A stretch of DNA of 64,000 nucleotides from Alistipes shahii WAL 8301 (lineage in GTDB: Bacteria; Bacteroidota; Bacteroidia; Bacteroidales; Rikenellaceae). Below the pieces are notes generated by a model. The model had not been told where the DNA came from and ran no database searches. It saw only the letters and a program-made list of their open reading frames with translations. The DNA is taken from contig NZ_CP102253.1 in the NCBI RefSeq assembly GCF_025145845.1, positions 310,001 through 374,000 on the forward strand, read 5' to 3'. Positions 27,131-36,451 of the stretch are shown piece after piece. The translations under genes and the position numbers were made by a program. Position 1 is the stretch's first letter; every line of letters begins with the position of its first letter.

Positions 27131-29135
27131 TTTCGTTGCCTTTAAACAGGTGTTTTAGCTTCGGGTCGTCGGCTATGCGTCGCAGTTCGTCCTCTACGAT
27201 CTGGGCCGCTTCCTGCTTTATGCGGTAGTAGTTGGCTTCGATAACCTCGGCCATTCGGTCCTTGCCGTTTTCGTCGGTGAAGTCGGAGAGCACGGGAATC
27301 GGACGATACTGTTTTTCTTCGGCTTTGACCTTTTCGACATCGACGACAATCTGGGCGTGAAACATTTTCTGCGGAATATTGTCCCCGAAGTTGTCGGCCA
27401 CGGCTCCGACGAACACGCCCTGCGAAAGATTGCTGATTTTCGACGCGGGGATCACGCTGTCAAGCTGGGTGTTTATCCCCGTGGATTTATCTTCACGGCT
27501 GATATTGAGCGACTGCCGCTGCTGCACGATTTTTCCGAAGCGTTCGGAGAGGATGCGGGCCGTGTCGCCTACGACCTGCCCGGCAATAACGTTTCCTACG
27601 ATATTCTGTATGACTTTGCTTTCGTGTTCGCCGTAATCGCGTGTAAGTTGGGAAAAGTCCTGCATCCCCAGACATACGGCTACGCGGTTGCTTCGGGCCG
27701 TGGCTATGAGGTTGTCCAGACCTTTGAAGAAAATGGTCGGCAGCTCGTCGATCACGACGCCGCATTTGAGTTTTCCCTTGCGGTTTATGGTTTTCACGAT
27801 GCGCGAGTTGTAAAGGCTCAATGCCGCCGAATAGATATTCTGGCGGTCGGGGTTGCTGCCCACGCAAAGGATTTTCGGGGCTTGGGGATTGTTCAGGTCG
27901 AGGGAAAAGTCGTCGCCCGACATGACCCAGTAGAGCGCGGGCGAGATAATCCGTGACAGCGGGATCTTCGCGGACGCGATTTGTCCCTGTAACTGCTCCT
28001 GTGCGCCGCCCTGCCAAGCATCGACGAACGCACTCAAATAGTTTTCCAGTTCGGGCCGGGCCATGAGGATGGTGAAAACCTCCTCGTATTTCTTGTTCAG
28101 CAGTTCGATTGCGTGGGGGAAGGTGCAGTATTTCCCGTTCTGATAGATACGCAGAAACCAGATAATCGCCGTGAGCAGCACGACGGGTGATTCGACGAAA
28201 AAATCGCCCTGCTTCTGTGCCCACGAACGGTTCAGACCGATCATTATGACGTAAGCAGCTTCATAGGCATCCGCAATGTCGGTCAGAAAATCGGCATTGA
28301 TGGGATTGCAGCGGTGCGAGTGGCGGGGATCGTCGAAGTTTATCACGCAGAACTGCGGCTTTACTTCGTACTTGTGCGTGAAACGCAGCAGGTGGTTGTA
28401 AGCCAGCATACTCAAATCCGGATATTTGAAATCATAGAGATACAGACTATATCCTTTCTCGATGAGTTGTTTGATGTAATTATTGATTACGGTGAATGAT
28501 TTTCCGCTGCCCGGTGAGCCGACCACCATGCAGCTACGAAAAACCGCGATATTCACCCAGCCGCGAAAATTTTGTCCCCGATAACGGAACAGCGTCGGCA
28601 GGTTCACCGAATATTCGTCCGAAAGCAGGCGTGTTTCCTGCATAAAGGATTCGTTTTCGTCGTTGAAAACGTCGTCCAAGAGGTCGTGCCGCAGAAGCCG
28701 CCATATCCATATTCCGGCCGTAAGCATGAGCAGATAACCCGCGAACAGAGTTCCGGTGTACCATGCCACGCGCACGCCGGGCATTGCGTGTATATGCAAA
28801 AGCCAATCGTTGAAAAAGTAGAGGAAGAAGCCAGCGAAGCCCGCCGTGATGATATGCGGCCAGCCGATTTTCTGCGATTTAACGCCCCGTGAACCCAGAC
28901 AGGCGATCAGGAGCAGCAGAAAGGCGAACAGTTTTGAGTAGAGGGGTGAGGAATAGAATCCCGTCGTCTGCTGGAATCCATGCAGAATACGGTCGATAAT
29001 CCCGAATGTTCAGCCGTTGTCGGCCAGTCATTCGTAACAGAACCAATAAATGTTGGTAACATTGCAGATAATGCCTACGGCCAAAATGAACGCGACAATC
29101 TTTGCCAGCGCCCTCAAATCATCTTCTTGTTGCAT
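27117..29135 (-). CDS. traG: TraG/VirD4-type coupling protein with two in-frame TGA codons
   Basis: Type IV coupling ATPase that links the relaxosome to the transfer channel. From ATG 29135 the frame has 673 codons. It is interrupted only by TGA at codon 36 (29028-29030, context FCYE-TGA-LADNG) and codon 42 (29010-29012, NG-TGA-TFGIIDRIL). The N-terminal region carries several membrane helices. Walker A is VVGSPGSGKSF near residue 208 and Walker B is in GVVIDELPTIFF. The frame after the second TGA stays open to the TAG stop. Trp fits both TGA positions. If TGA stops translation, no good internal start keeps the first membrane helix. Confidence 0.85.
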
Positions 29136-29202
29136 AAATATAGTTTTTGGTTTCGGCGGCAAAAGTAAGTCGGACGCGACAATTCCCGACGTTGTAGGCT
29201 GC

Positions 29203-29234
29203 CGTTCGCCCTCGTTCGCCCTAATTGGCTACGG
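29203..29234 (-). repeat. Iteron-like repeat copy 2, upstream of traG
   Basis: CGTTCGCCCTCGTTCGCCCT plus AATTGGCTACGG, identical over ~30 bp to the repeat at the traG 3' end and in the same orientation. It lies 68 bp upstream of the traG ATG. Confidence 0.75.
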
Positions 29235-29271
29235 GATATGTCTGGAATCGGAAAAAATCTATACCTTTGTA

Positions 29272-29279
29272 GGCGAATA
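29272..29279 (+). promoter_or_regulatory. -7 box TACCTTTG ahead of RNA copy 1
   Basis: Matches TAnnTTTG, about 33 nt before the structured RNA begins. Confidence 0.55.
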
Positions 29280-29311
29280 TTCGAAAGGTGCATGCCTGAA
29301 TATTCATCATA

Positions 29312-29457
29312 GCCTGTTCCCGGCAGTCAAACGTGGAAATTTGAATGGGAAGCAGGCGGGACGGCTGAACTTCGTACATCGTTTGTGCGGGGTTCGGTCT
29401 GACTGTTTCCGGGTTTTCCACGACCTGACTGCCGCAGATTGTTCCCCGTACATTTTT
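29312..29457 (+). ncRNA. Pseudoknotted RNA, copy 1
   Basis: Nested stems: GGCAGTC/GACTGCC (29322-29328 with 29427-29433), CGTGGAAA/TTTCCACG (29332-29339 with 29415-29422) and GGAAGCAG/CTGTTTCC (29348-29355 with 29403-29410). GTGCGGGG (29385-29392), inside the innermost loop, pairs with CCCCGTAC (29444-29451) outside all three, making a pseudoknot. A T run follows. The same order of stems with different sequences occurs at 29510-29660 and 40005-40150. Not matched to a named RNA class. Confidence 0.7.
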
Positions 29458-29469
29458 AAGATATTTTGC

Positions 29470-29477
29470 TACCTTTG
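29470..29477 (+). promoter_or_regulatory. -7 box TACCTTTG ahead of RNA copy 2
   Basis: Same motif and similar spacing as ahead of copy 1, so each RNA appears to have its own promoter. Confidence 0.55.
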
Positions 29478-29509
29478 TCATTGCAACAAGGGTACGCCCA
29501 CATACTCGC

Positions 29510-29660
29510 GGCCTGTTCAGTAAGGAATCGAAACGGCAAAAATTTGATTGAGAAACAGGCGGGACAGGTCGAACTTCGTGCTTTTACGGCGCGGGGTTCG
29601 GCTGTCTGTTTCGTGGCTCTTTGCCGTGCCTGATTCCTTTCGCCGTTCCCCGCGTTTTTC
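29510..29660 (+). ncRNA. Pseudoknotted RNA, copy 2
   Basis: Stems GGAATC/GATTCC (29524-29529 with 29632-29637), CGGCAAA/TTTGCCG (29534-29540 with 29620-29626) and GAAACAG/CTGTTTC (29552-29558 with 29606-29612). The pseudoknot is CGCGGGG/CCCCGCG (29590-29596 with 29648-29654), followed by TTTTTC. The sequence GCGGGAC, GAACTTCGT and GCGGGGTTCGG is shared with copy 1, while the outer stems differ but still pair. Confidence 0.7.
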
Positions 29661-30122
29661 TTTTCTTGCCCTAATACGAAGAATGACCGTTAAATTATTA
29701 TGAATTATATCGTTATCGGTGCAAATTAAACGTTATTCGCATGGGTGATCCGGGTGTTGCTTCCGATAAATAATAATTATGGCTAATTGTTTGATTTATA
29801 GAACTGAAAAGCTATATTTGCAATGATTCAAGTTATATAAAGGTTTGTTCAATTCGTTAGAAGAATAACGCAAGTGCAAAAGCAAAGATGTAGGCATCAT
29901 ATCTTTGTGAGGTGATTGTTTTTGGAGTTTTTTCTTTGAAGATTTTAAGTGTAAGAGAGAGTGAAAAGGGCCTGCGCGCAATGCGCAGACCCTTTTGAAT
30001 TGTATGATCCTCCCGAATTAGTCCTCATAGCAAATGTAACGAATTATGTCATGTCAGCTTTACCAAATGCAGGTTGAATCGCTATTTTTTCGTATATTGG
30101 GTAATATTATTGTGGGCTGATT
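29661..30122. other. AT-rich intergenic stretch upstream of locus A
   Basis: No gene seen. It contains the terminator hairpin at 29963-29997 and the region upstream of the TPR regulator. Confidence 0.6.
29963..29997. terminator. Bidirectional-looking terminator
   Basis: AAAAGGG-CTGCGC-gcaat-GCGCAG-CCCTTTT, a strong stem with A/T flanks on both sides. Confidence 0.75.
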
Positions 30123-31748
30123 ATGAAAATATTTATTTATGTTTGTGTCTTTCTATGCTTGTATTCGTGTTCCGAAAGCAAACACATATCCGAAGAACTG
30201 AATCGAACGGAGGAAATAATTAACGATTATCCGGACAGCGTGTTACGCTCCTTGCAAGCTATTGCTCCCGGCAGTATTTGCAAAAAATCGACAAAAGCGC
30301 ATTACGGGCTTCTTTATTCGCTGGCGTTGGATAAAACAGGGCAAACCATAGATTCCGATTCGATGCTTCGTCCTGCCGTAAACTATTTTCTGCGGAAAGG
30401 CACGAATCGGCAAAAGTTCCTTTCTTGGTATTGTCTGGGACGCATGGAATACAGCGCAAATAATTATCAGAAAGCAACCGAATCGTATCTTAAAGCGCTG
30501 GAGTATCAGGACCTAATAGATGATCCTTACCTGATCGGAGTGTGTAACTTCGTGTTAGGAGAACTGAATTTGAAGCAGAATAATTATCAAAGGGCTTTGT
30601 TTTATTACCAAGAAGCCTACGAAAACTATCAGGCCGCAAATAAGACCAAACACCAAGTCAGCGCTAAAACTGCCATTGCCGCTGTTTACTACATGGAGAA
30701 CGATAACGATAACGCGCTCCGGGATTATCGGGAAGCATTGAATCTATCCGAACAATTCGGGTATGAGGATTTTCAGGTGTACTGCCTGCGTTGCCTAATC
30801 GGGATTCTTTCGAACAAAGGCGTAACCAACGAAACCTACAATTATGTAGGTCGTTTTCTCCAGTTGTCGGATGATTTATCGCCGAATGATTACTGTGTTT
30901 TGGGAGAATATTATTTGCGTATCAATAAACCGGACAGCGCCGAATATTATTTGAACGCAGCGATTTCAGCCAATATTGGTGGGCCGCGCGAAAACGATGC
31001 GGCAGCTAAAATTCTCCTTGCCGAAACCTATACGATGAATGCAGATTACCGAGCGGCCTACTCGATGCAAAAGGAGTGTCTTGCTTTATGTGATTCGATA
31101 CATTTAAGCTATATGAATAATTCTGCGGCAGAAACCGAACTGCGATATAAAAACGAGCGTTTGGAATTTGAACGCTACCGCTCCAGCGTAAGACAAAATG
31201 TAATTTATATTATCGCTTTGGTATCAGTCATAGCGATCTGCGGCATTATTTATATCTTCCGCCGCAGAAATAAGATGCAGAAACAAAGAATTGAGGAATA
31301 TCTGACGCTGATTGAAGAACTGAATAAGACCAAATTGCAAATACCCGATGCCGCAAAAATTAGTGAACTGCTTAATACGCGCTTTCAAGTCCTGAAAGAA
31401 CTTGCAAAGACCTATTATGAGTTTGAAAATTCCCCGGCTCTTACCAAGAAAGTCAAAGGCATTTTATCCGAAAAGATTTTGGATAAAACGATAATGTCGG
31501 ATTTAGAGAATACCCTGAATCAACAATACGATAATGTGATTTCTAATTTCAAGTCCGAATATCCGAAAATCAAGCCATGTTTCGTGGAATTGCTTTGCCT
31601 GCTCTATGCCGGATTTTCACCGCAACAAATAAGCGTCATTACCAATGAAACGCTAAAAACAATATACATGCGGAAGTTCCATTTGAAAAAGAAAATAATG
31701 GCTTCGAGTATCACAACAAAAAATGCGATTCTCAATATTATTTCGTAA
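30123..31748 (+). CDS. Locus A: TPR-transmembrane-HTH regulator
   Basis: 541 aa. A lipoprotein-like N-terminus (CLYSCSESK) is followed by TPR-like repeats over residues ~50-345 (FLSWYCLGRMEYSANNYQKA, GELNLKQNNYQRALFYYQEA), a membrane helix near 360-380 (VIYIIALVSVIAICGIIYIF), a helical linker, and a C-terminal LuxR-like HTH (ELLCLLYAGFSPQQISVITN, then TIYMRKFHLKKKI). This layout suits a membrane-bound regulator that senses outside and binds DNA inside. It has the same architecture as the 41684 gene of locus B. Confidence 0.75.
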   Translation: MKIFIYVCVFLCLYSCSESKHISEELNRTEEIINDYPDSVLRSLQAIAPGSICKKSTKAHYGLLYSLALDKTGQTIDSDSMLRPAVNYFLRKGTNRQKFLSWYCLGRMEYSANNYQKATESYLKALEYQDLIDDPYLIGVCNFVLGELNLKQNNYQRALFYYQEAYENYQAANKTKHQVSAKTAIAAVYYMENDNDNALRDYREALNLSEQFGYEDFQVYCLRCLIGILSNKGVTNETYNYVGRFLQLSDDLSPNDYCVLGEYYLRINKPDSAEYYLNAAISANIGGPRENDAAAKILLAETYTMNADYRAAYSMQKECLALCDSIHLSYMNNSAAETELRYKNERLEFERYRSSVRQNVIYIIALVSVIAICGIIYIFRRRNKMQKQRIEEYLTLIEELNKTKLQIPDAAKISELLNTRFQVLKELAKTYYEFENSPALTKKVKGILSEKILDKTIMSDLENTLNQQYDNVISNFKSEYPKIKPCFVELLCLLYAGFSPQQISVITNETLKTIYMRKFHLKKKIMASSITTKNAILNIIS

Positions 31749-31833
31749 ATACCAGAGAACTAATACTTTAGCAATCAGACTTGTTTAAATCAAAGATTTA
31801 CCGCTAATGTGCTGATTTAAAATGCGTTAAAGC

Positions 31834-31868
31834 AAAGCCCGAAAACTGAAAAATTTTCGGGCTTTTTT
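31834..31868 (+). terminator. Terminator after the locus A regulator
   Basis: AAAGCCCGAAAA pairs with TTTTCGGGCTTT, followed by T6. Confidence 0.85.
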
Positions 31869-31960
31869 GTGTGCGTAACTGTTTGTTTTTCAGTCGAAAT
31901 CACTTTGCGGTTGAAAAATTTTAGAGGCTCTGATTTCTTGGTTTTCGGAAACAATCGCTC

Positions 31961-31968
31961 TACTTTTG
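31961..31968 (+). promoter_or_regulatory. -7 box TACTTTTG of the locus A DUF3244 gene
   Basis: Matches TAnnTTTG. The upstream segment TTTCGGAAACAATCG resembles ATCGGAAGAAACCG ahead of the locus B paralogue, so it may be a shared operator. Confidence 0.5.
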
Positions 31969-32009
31969 AAATGTACGAATATCTCATACTCACTTTCAAA
32001 TTTAAGCCT

Positions 32010-32393
32010 ATGAAAAAGTTCTCTCCCGCAATGTCTGTAATTGTCGGTTTGTTTATGCTATTCGCAGGTATTTATTCGGTCTATGGCGGCGGCAAGACGG
32101 CAGTTATTGTCAAACAGGTAAAAGTCGGCGGCGGCCCCGTCTGCCTATCGGAAAATATCCCGCTCGTATTCTATGATAGTTCTATGAGTATAGTAGAGGT
32201 CATTGCATCGGGCGCAGAGAGCAAGACGGGGCAGTTGATAATTTCCGGCAACTTTGGCACGGTTGCATGTGAACGTTTCGACCTTTTCAATGGAAAAAGT
32301 ATCATTCCAATCCCCGAACTGGAACCGGGATTTTACACGATTGAACTGTCAATAGACAAAAATGTTTTCGCAGGCGATTTTTTTATCGAATGA
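32010..32393 (+). CDS. Locus A: secreted DUF3244 protein
   Basis: 127 aa from MKKFSPAMSVIVGLFMLFAG, a signal peptide. The body is a small beta-sandwich-like domain (VVEVIASG-type strands, SKTGQLIISGNFGTV) ending in ELEPGFYTIELSIDKNVFAG, as in DUF3244 proteins. It has exactly the same length as the locus B paralogue at 43599. The gene ends in TGA where the paralogue has TAA, which argues that TGA is a real stop here. Confidence 0.7.
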   Translation: MKKFSPAMSVIVGLFMLFAGIYSVYGGGKTAVIVKQVKVGGGPVCLSENIPLVFYDSSMSIVEVIASGAESKTGQLIISGNFGTVACERFDLFNGKSIIPIPELEPGFYTIELSIDKNVFAGDFFIE

Positions 32394-32502
32394 CATAGAA
32401 TGTAGGACAAAGAAAGGGGAAACGAATAGATGACAGAAGCAGCAACTAACTTTTTGTCTGACAGCTAATCCACTAAACCAAAACTCTCTGTGAGTAACGT
32501 CT

Positions 32503-33168
32503 TTGTTTGCTCACACAAAAATCACTACCAACTTAAATTTCAAGGCCATAAAAAAAGTATTAGCATTAATCGTATTGTGTTTCATCGCATTTAATAGCCA
32601 TGCGCAATTAAAGTATCAGAACGGCTATTTGGTTTATAACGCTATGGAGCGTTACAACGGATATATGACCAACTGGGAGGGCTGGGCGCATTGCTGGAAA
32701 TTCGGGAATCGAATGATTAAATTCGACCTCGGCCCCGCAGATTCGCGCGTTTCCAGCAACTCCGACAAACTCGTACTCTACGATACGGAGAACGGCGGTT
32801 TCATCGACCTGTACGCCCGCAACGTCTATACGAACTCCGACGCTGCGTCGAAAACAAATATCCAGTCGTTAGGCAGCGCAACGGCAACCCTCACGCAACT
32901 GCGTCCCGTGTCGTTCGAATGGGCCGATAAGGCGCATTATTTCAAGACCAGCCGACGTTCGACGGGCGTTTCCAATCCCAAAGAAATGGGATTCATTGCC
33001 CAGGAGATCGAGCAGGTACTTCCCGACATCGTGGCCGTGGATTGCGAGGGCCACCGTGTCGTAAATTACAGCGCATTGATTCCGCTGCTTACGAAGTCTA
33101 TTCAGGAGCTTAACGGCCAGATCGAAACCCTGAAAGCAGAAATCGAAGCGCTCAAATCTGGAAAATAA
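32503..33168 (+). CDS. Locus A: S74 intramolecular chaperone (tail-fibre type) protein, start codon lost
   Basis: The signal peptide IKKVLALIVLCFIAFNSHAQ begins with ATA (32548-32550) where ATG is expected. The only upstream start in frame is TTG at 32503. The C-terminal half is a Peptidase_S74 domain: Ser-Asp-x3-Lys (NSDAASKTNIQSL), FEWADKAHYF, GFIAQEIEQVLPDIV, VNYSALIPLLTKSIQEL, and a coiled-coil tail. S74 domains trimerise a fibre and then cleave themselves off. The N-terminal part is only ~100 residues, much shorter than phage fibres. Paralogue of the 48512 gene. Confidence 0.75.
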   Translation: MFAHTKITTNLNFKAIKKVLALIVLCFIAFNSHAQLKYQNGYLVYNAMERYNGYMTNWEGWAHCWKFGNRMIKFDLGPADSRVSSNSDKLVLYDTENGGFIDLYARNVYTNSDAASKTNIQSLGSATATLTQLRPVSFEWADKAHYFKTSRRSTGVSNPKEMGFIAQEIEQVLPDIVAVDCEGHRVVNYSALIPLLTKSIQELNGQIETLKAEIEALKSGK

Positions 33169-33185
33169 TTAAACGATTATTATTA

Positions 33186-34046
33186 ATGTCGATCAGCAAT
33201 CAATTAATGGGAACATCGGATGCTCCCCAGAAAAGGGCTGACGGATTTAATTGGGCTTGGAGAAACGGTGCGTCTGTTATTTCAAATTCTTGGAGATCAT
33301 CGACGTTCTCGGAGTTGTTAGAAGATGCGATACAGTCGGCCATGACAAATGGACGTAACGGTCTGGGGTGTGTCGTAACTTTTTCTGCAGGTAATTATGA
33401 TTCGAATACCGTGGGCTATCCTGCGAGATCGTTGCCCGATATTATCGTCGTCGGAGCGTTAAGTCTTTCGGGTAAACGTAAATCCTCAACGACTATTGAT
33501 AACGAAGGCTGGTGGGGAAGTGATTACGGAACGCAGTTAGATATAATGGCTCCCGGCGTTCTTATTTATACTACGGACCGAACCGGAAGTGTCGGGTATG
33601 TTTCGGGCGATTATATGCCAAATTTTAACGGCACATCATCGGCTTGCCCGCATGTTGCCGGAGTAGCGGCTTTGATACTGTCGGTAAATCCGAACCTGAC
33701 CCAAAAGGAGGTAGCCACGATCATCGAGAAAACAGCCCGCAAGGTCGGCGGATATAGCTATTCGACGGTTAGCGGCAGACCGAACGGCACATGGCATACA
33801 GAAGTTGGTTACGGCCTGATCGACGCCTATGCTGCCGTAATGGAAGCTCAAAATGCAAGTACGACGGTCTATTTCAATGACAAGACAGTTACCACGAATA
33901 CGGTAGTTTCGGGCAGCGAAATATCTGCGACGAACGTAACCGTTAAGAACAATGCCAAGCTGACGTTTACCAACGCCAAGAGTATTATTATCACTCAACC
34001 TTTTACCGTCGAACTCACTTCGTCATTAGAACTTTCTTTACAGTAA
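33186..34046 (+). pseudogene. Locus A: 5'-truncated subtilisin-like (S8) peptidase with C-terminal repeat domain
   Basis: 286 aa with no signal peptide. It starts in the middle of an S8 fold: FNWAWRNGASVISNSW, the oxyanion Asn in VTFSAGNYDS, and the catalytic Ser in FNGTSSACPHVAGVAALIL are present, but the Asp and His motifs are missing. The last ~60 residues (VTVKNNAKLTFTNAKSIIIT) match the C-terminus of the 49228 protein and resemble the 3-coathanger-stack type. Only 17 bp separate it from the S74 gene, so the 5' part was probably deleted. Confidence 0.75.
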
Positions 34047-34057
34047 TTTTTACCGAT

Positions 34058-34092
34058 AAGGCGGAGAATCGGATTCTCCGCCTTTGGTTTTT
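34058..34092 (+). terminator. Terminator at the end of locus A
   Basis: AAGGCGGAGAAT pairs with ATTCTCCGCCTT around CGG, followed by a T-rich tail. Confidence 0.85.
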
Positions 34093-34106
34093 ATAGGATT
34101 TTCACC

Positions 34107-34901
34107 ATGCAGACACGCCATCAAGACCGCTCCGCCTATTTTGAAGAAACAGCCACCTCCTGCCGCAATTATTATCTGCCTTATATTGAACAGCATACGT
34201 CTTTGAAATTCGGTCGTAAGTGCCGGGTAATGGAGGTCGGTTGCGGCATTGGCGGCATCCTTTCTATTTTTGCGGCAATGGGGGCCACGGTAACGGGAAT
34301 AGATATTCACAAACCGTCAATCGAAACCGCAAAGACACTTTTCGCCGAAAGGGGGTTGAAAGGAACGTTTATCTGTTCGGATATTTTCGATTACAGCGAC
34401 ACACAACCTTACGACCTGATTATCCTACACGATGCGTTGGAGCATATTCCCGAAAAGGAGCGGTTGATGTTGCATTTAAAATCCTTTCTGAAAGCTGACG
34501 GCCTTTTGTATCTGGGATTCCCCGCATGGCAAATGCCGTTCGGGGGACATCAGCAAATGGCGAAGAACCGGATTATCGCCAACTGTCCTTACATCCACCT
34601 GCTGCCCCGACCTCTTTTCCGTTTCGTGTTCAGGGCATGCGGCGAAAAGGAAAGCACGGTGAAATGTTTTTTCGAAATCCGGGATACGCGCATCACTATC
34701 GAGGGTTTCCATAAATTAGTAACGGCAACGGGACTACGCATAGTGAATCAGCGGCTATATTTCATAAACCCGAATTATCAGGTGAAATTCGGATTGAAAC
34801 CGCGCATACTATCTCCCGTTATCGGGAAAATACCTTATGTGAGAAATTTTTTCACGACGACCTGCTACTGTCTGCTGGCAATGCAGGAGGGGGCTAATTA
34901 A
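34107..34901 (+). CDS. Class I SAM-dependent methyltransferase
   Basis: 264 aa. SAM-binding motif I is VMEVGCGIGGILSIFAAMGA, followed by the acidic residue in VTGIDIH, then ICSDIFDYS and DLIILHDALEHIPEKERL. Substrate unknown. It begins 15 bp after the locus A terminator and overlaps the convergent lipoprotein gene by 8 bp. Confidence 0.85.
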   Translation: MQTRHQDRSAYFEETATSCRNYYLPYIEQHTSLKFGRKCRVMEVGCGIGGILSIFAAMGATVTGIDIHKPSIETAKTLFAERGLKGTFICSDIFDYSDTQPYDLIILHDALEHIPEKERLMLHLKSFLKADGLLYLGFPAWQMPFGGHQQMAKNRIIANCPYIHLLPRPLFRFVFRACGEKESTVKCFFEIRDTRITIEGFHKLVTATGLRIVNQRLYFINPNYQVKFGLKPRILSPVIGKIPYVRNFFTTTCYCLLAMQEGAN

Positions 34902-35367
34902 CCTCCAGATCGAGCGATATTTTCGCTTCGTTCGGAACAGACGGAACCAACTGCGCTACACGCCATTTCGGGGCTTCGGTGGTGTCGTTCAGCAGAAAGG
35001 TTACGGAATATATATATTGAGCATCCGCCTTTACAAAGTTCTTTTTGACGCTTTCGATTCCGTTTGTGGCCTGTCCTGCAACCAAAAGGAGCGTGTTCTT
35101 TTCGAAGTCTATATCTTCGGGCAATTTGTCGTTGGGAAATATAAAATCCGCCAGTTCCGCCTGGCTGCGAATCACGATCAGTTGATTAGCGGGCGTTTCA
35201 GCCCAGTTCCAAAGAGGATTCAGCGTATAATCGGCGCAGGACAAAGTAGTAGCCTTTCCCTGTGTATTATCATCTGGGGTATCAGTCTTTGTTTGATTCA
35301 TCTCCACGGACGTACAACCCGTCGCGGTAAACAGAGCCATTGCGATAAGACAAACGATCTTTTTCAT
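34894..35367 (-). CDS. Putative lipoprotein
   Basis: 157 aa with lipobox (ALFTATGCTSV). The mature part (QLIVIRSQAELADFIFPN, DIDFEKNTLLLVAGQATNGI, YSVTFLLNDT) recalls PrcB-like domains, but this is a weak resemblance. Probably anchored in the periplasm or outer membrane. Convergent with the methyltransferase gene. Confidence 0.6.
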   Translation of the reverse strand: MKKIVCLIAMALFTATGCTSVEMNQTKTDTPDDNTQGKATTLSCADYTLNPLWNWAETPANQLIVIRSQAELADFIFPNDKLPEDIDFEKNTLLLVAGQATNGIESVKKNFVKADAQYIYSVTFLLNDTTEAPKWRVAQLVPSVPNEAKISLDLEVN

Positions 35368-35578
35368 AGCTTTGGTTTTTCAGTTTGACGATCAAATAGC
35401 GTTCCCGATTTTTATTTCGGCACGGCATCCTTGCGCATATCGTCCGAAATATAAGGTATTCATTTACAAAGATAAGAATTTTGGATAAGAAACAAACTAT
35501 TTGAACAAAAAACAGGAACCCTGCGGTCCCGGTTTGACATTATTGCAGCTATTTCCAATTTGGAAACAACTGCGTCGG

Positions 35579-36433
35579 TCAATCTTTGTCTTTTTCGCCC
35601 TCGATCTGCTCGGTTTTTTTGGCGGCCAATACCTGTGCGGCGTTGATGGGGGAAACGACCGAGTGGCCTAACTGCTTTTCAAGCTGTGTCCGCGCGGCCT
35701 TTGCCACGCTGCCACCGCTTCGGGCGACTTTAACATTCTGCTGGAATCCTTTGGGACGGCGTTGTTTGGAAATCTCCGTAACGGACGCTTCGGCCAGCGT
35801 ATTCAACGCCAATTCGATATTGGTCATGTTGTCGCGCAGGTTTTCCTTTTTCAACCCTTTGAACTGCTTGTAGGATTTTGTCGTGCGGTCCGCCCACGCT
35901 TGGGTGATAATGTCCGTCAGAGTTGCGAATTGCTGGCCCTCTACGCCCCGGCGCTGCCATTCGTCGGTGAGTTCCTTGCGGACCTCCATGCTTTTCAGGC
36001 GTTGGTTTATCCAATTCTCGGAATATCCCAGCCGTTTGTAATCGGCCATTGCCTGCTCGATGGACATTTCGGGGTCCTGCATCTGGTCCAAACGGTCGCT
36101 GGCGACCTGCGCCATCCATTGTTTGAAAGGTTCGGCCTTCGGCGAGGGGATCGACTGAATCAGGCGGAAAAGCTGTGTCGTGTCCGCCACGTCGGTAAGA
36201 CGCATCTTTCCGTCGGCAGCCAGCATTTTCAAACCGTGACAATTTGTCACGGTTTCATTTCCCTCCGCTTTAAGTCGCTGTTTGAGTTTACGCCAATAGG
36301 CGGCGGCATCTGCACTTTCGGTCAGAATTGCGACAACATCGACAATCGCAAAATACCATTTCTCGGTTTCGTCGTCCCAGACGGTCCGCACCTTGCGTTC
36401 CTCGAAAAGTTGTATAGCTTGTTTTTGGGTCAT
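35579..36433 (-). CDS. BRO-N family protein (phage antirepressor-like)
   Basis: 284 aa. The Bro-N domain covers ~1-115 (VRTVWDDETEKWYFAIVDVV, AAYWRKLKQRLKAEGNE, CHGLKMLAADGKMRLTDVAD, PSPKAEPFKQWMAQVA). A helical C-terminal part (ITQAWADRTTKSYKQFKGLK) follows. Such proteins are common on Bacteroidota mobile DNA as DNA-binding regulators. It is first in a leftward trio with unrelated promoters likely between them. It stops at TGA; the next stop is ten codons later. Confidence 0.8.
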   Translation of the reverse strand: MTQKQAIQLFEERKVRTVWDDETEKWYFAIVDVVAILTESADAAAYWRKLKQRLKAEGNETVTNCHGLKMLAADGKMRLTDVADTTQLFRLIQSIPSPKAEPFKQWMAQVASDRLDQMQDPEMSIEQAMADYKRLGYSENWINQRLKSMEVRKELTDEWQRRGVEGQQFATLTDIITQAWADRTTKSYKQFKGLKKENLRDNMTNIELALNTLAEASVTEISKQRRPKGFQQNVKVARSGGSVAKAARTQLEKQLGHSVVSPINAAQVLAAKKTEQIEGEKDKD

Positions 36434-36451
36434 CTGTTTGTAACTTACCGA

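Noticed and set aside
33186..34046. Functional subtilisin
   Set aside because: The Asp and His motifs and a signal peptide are missing.
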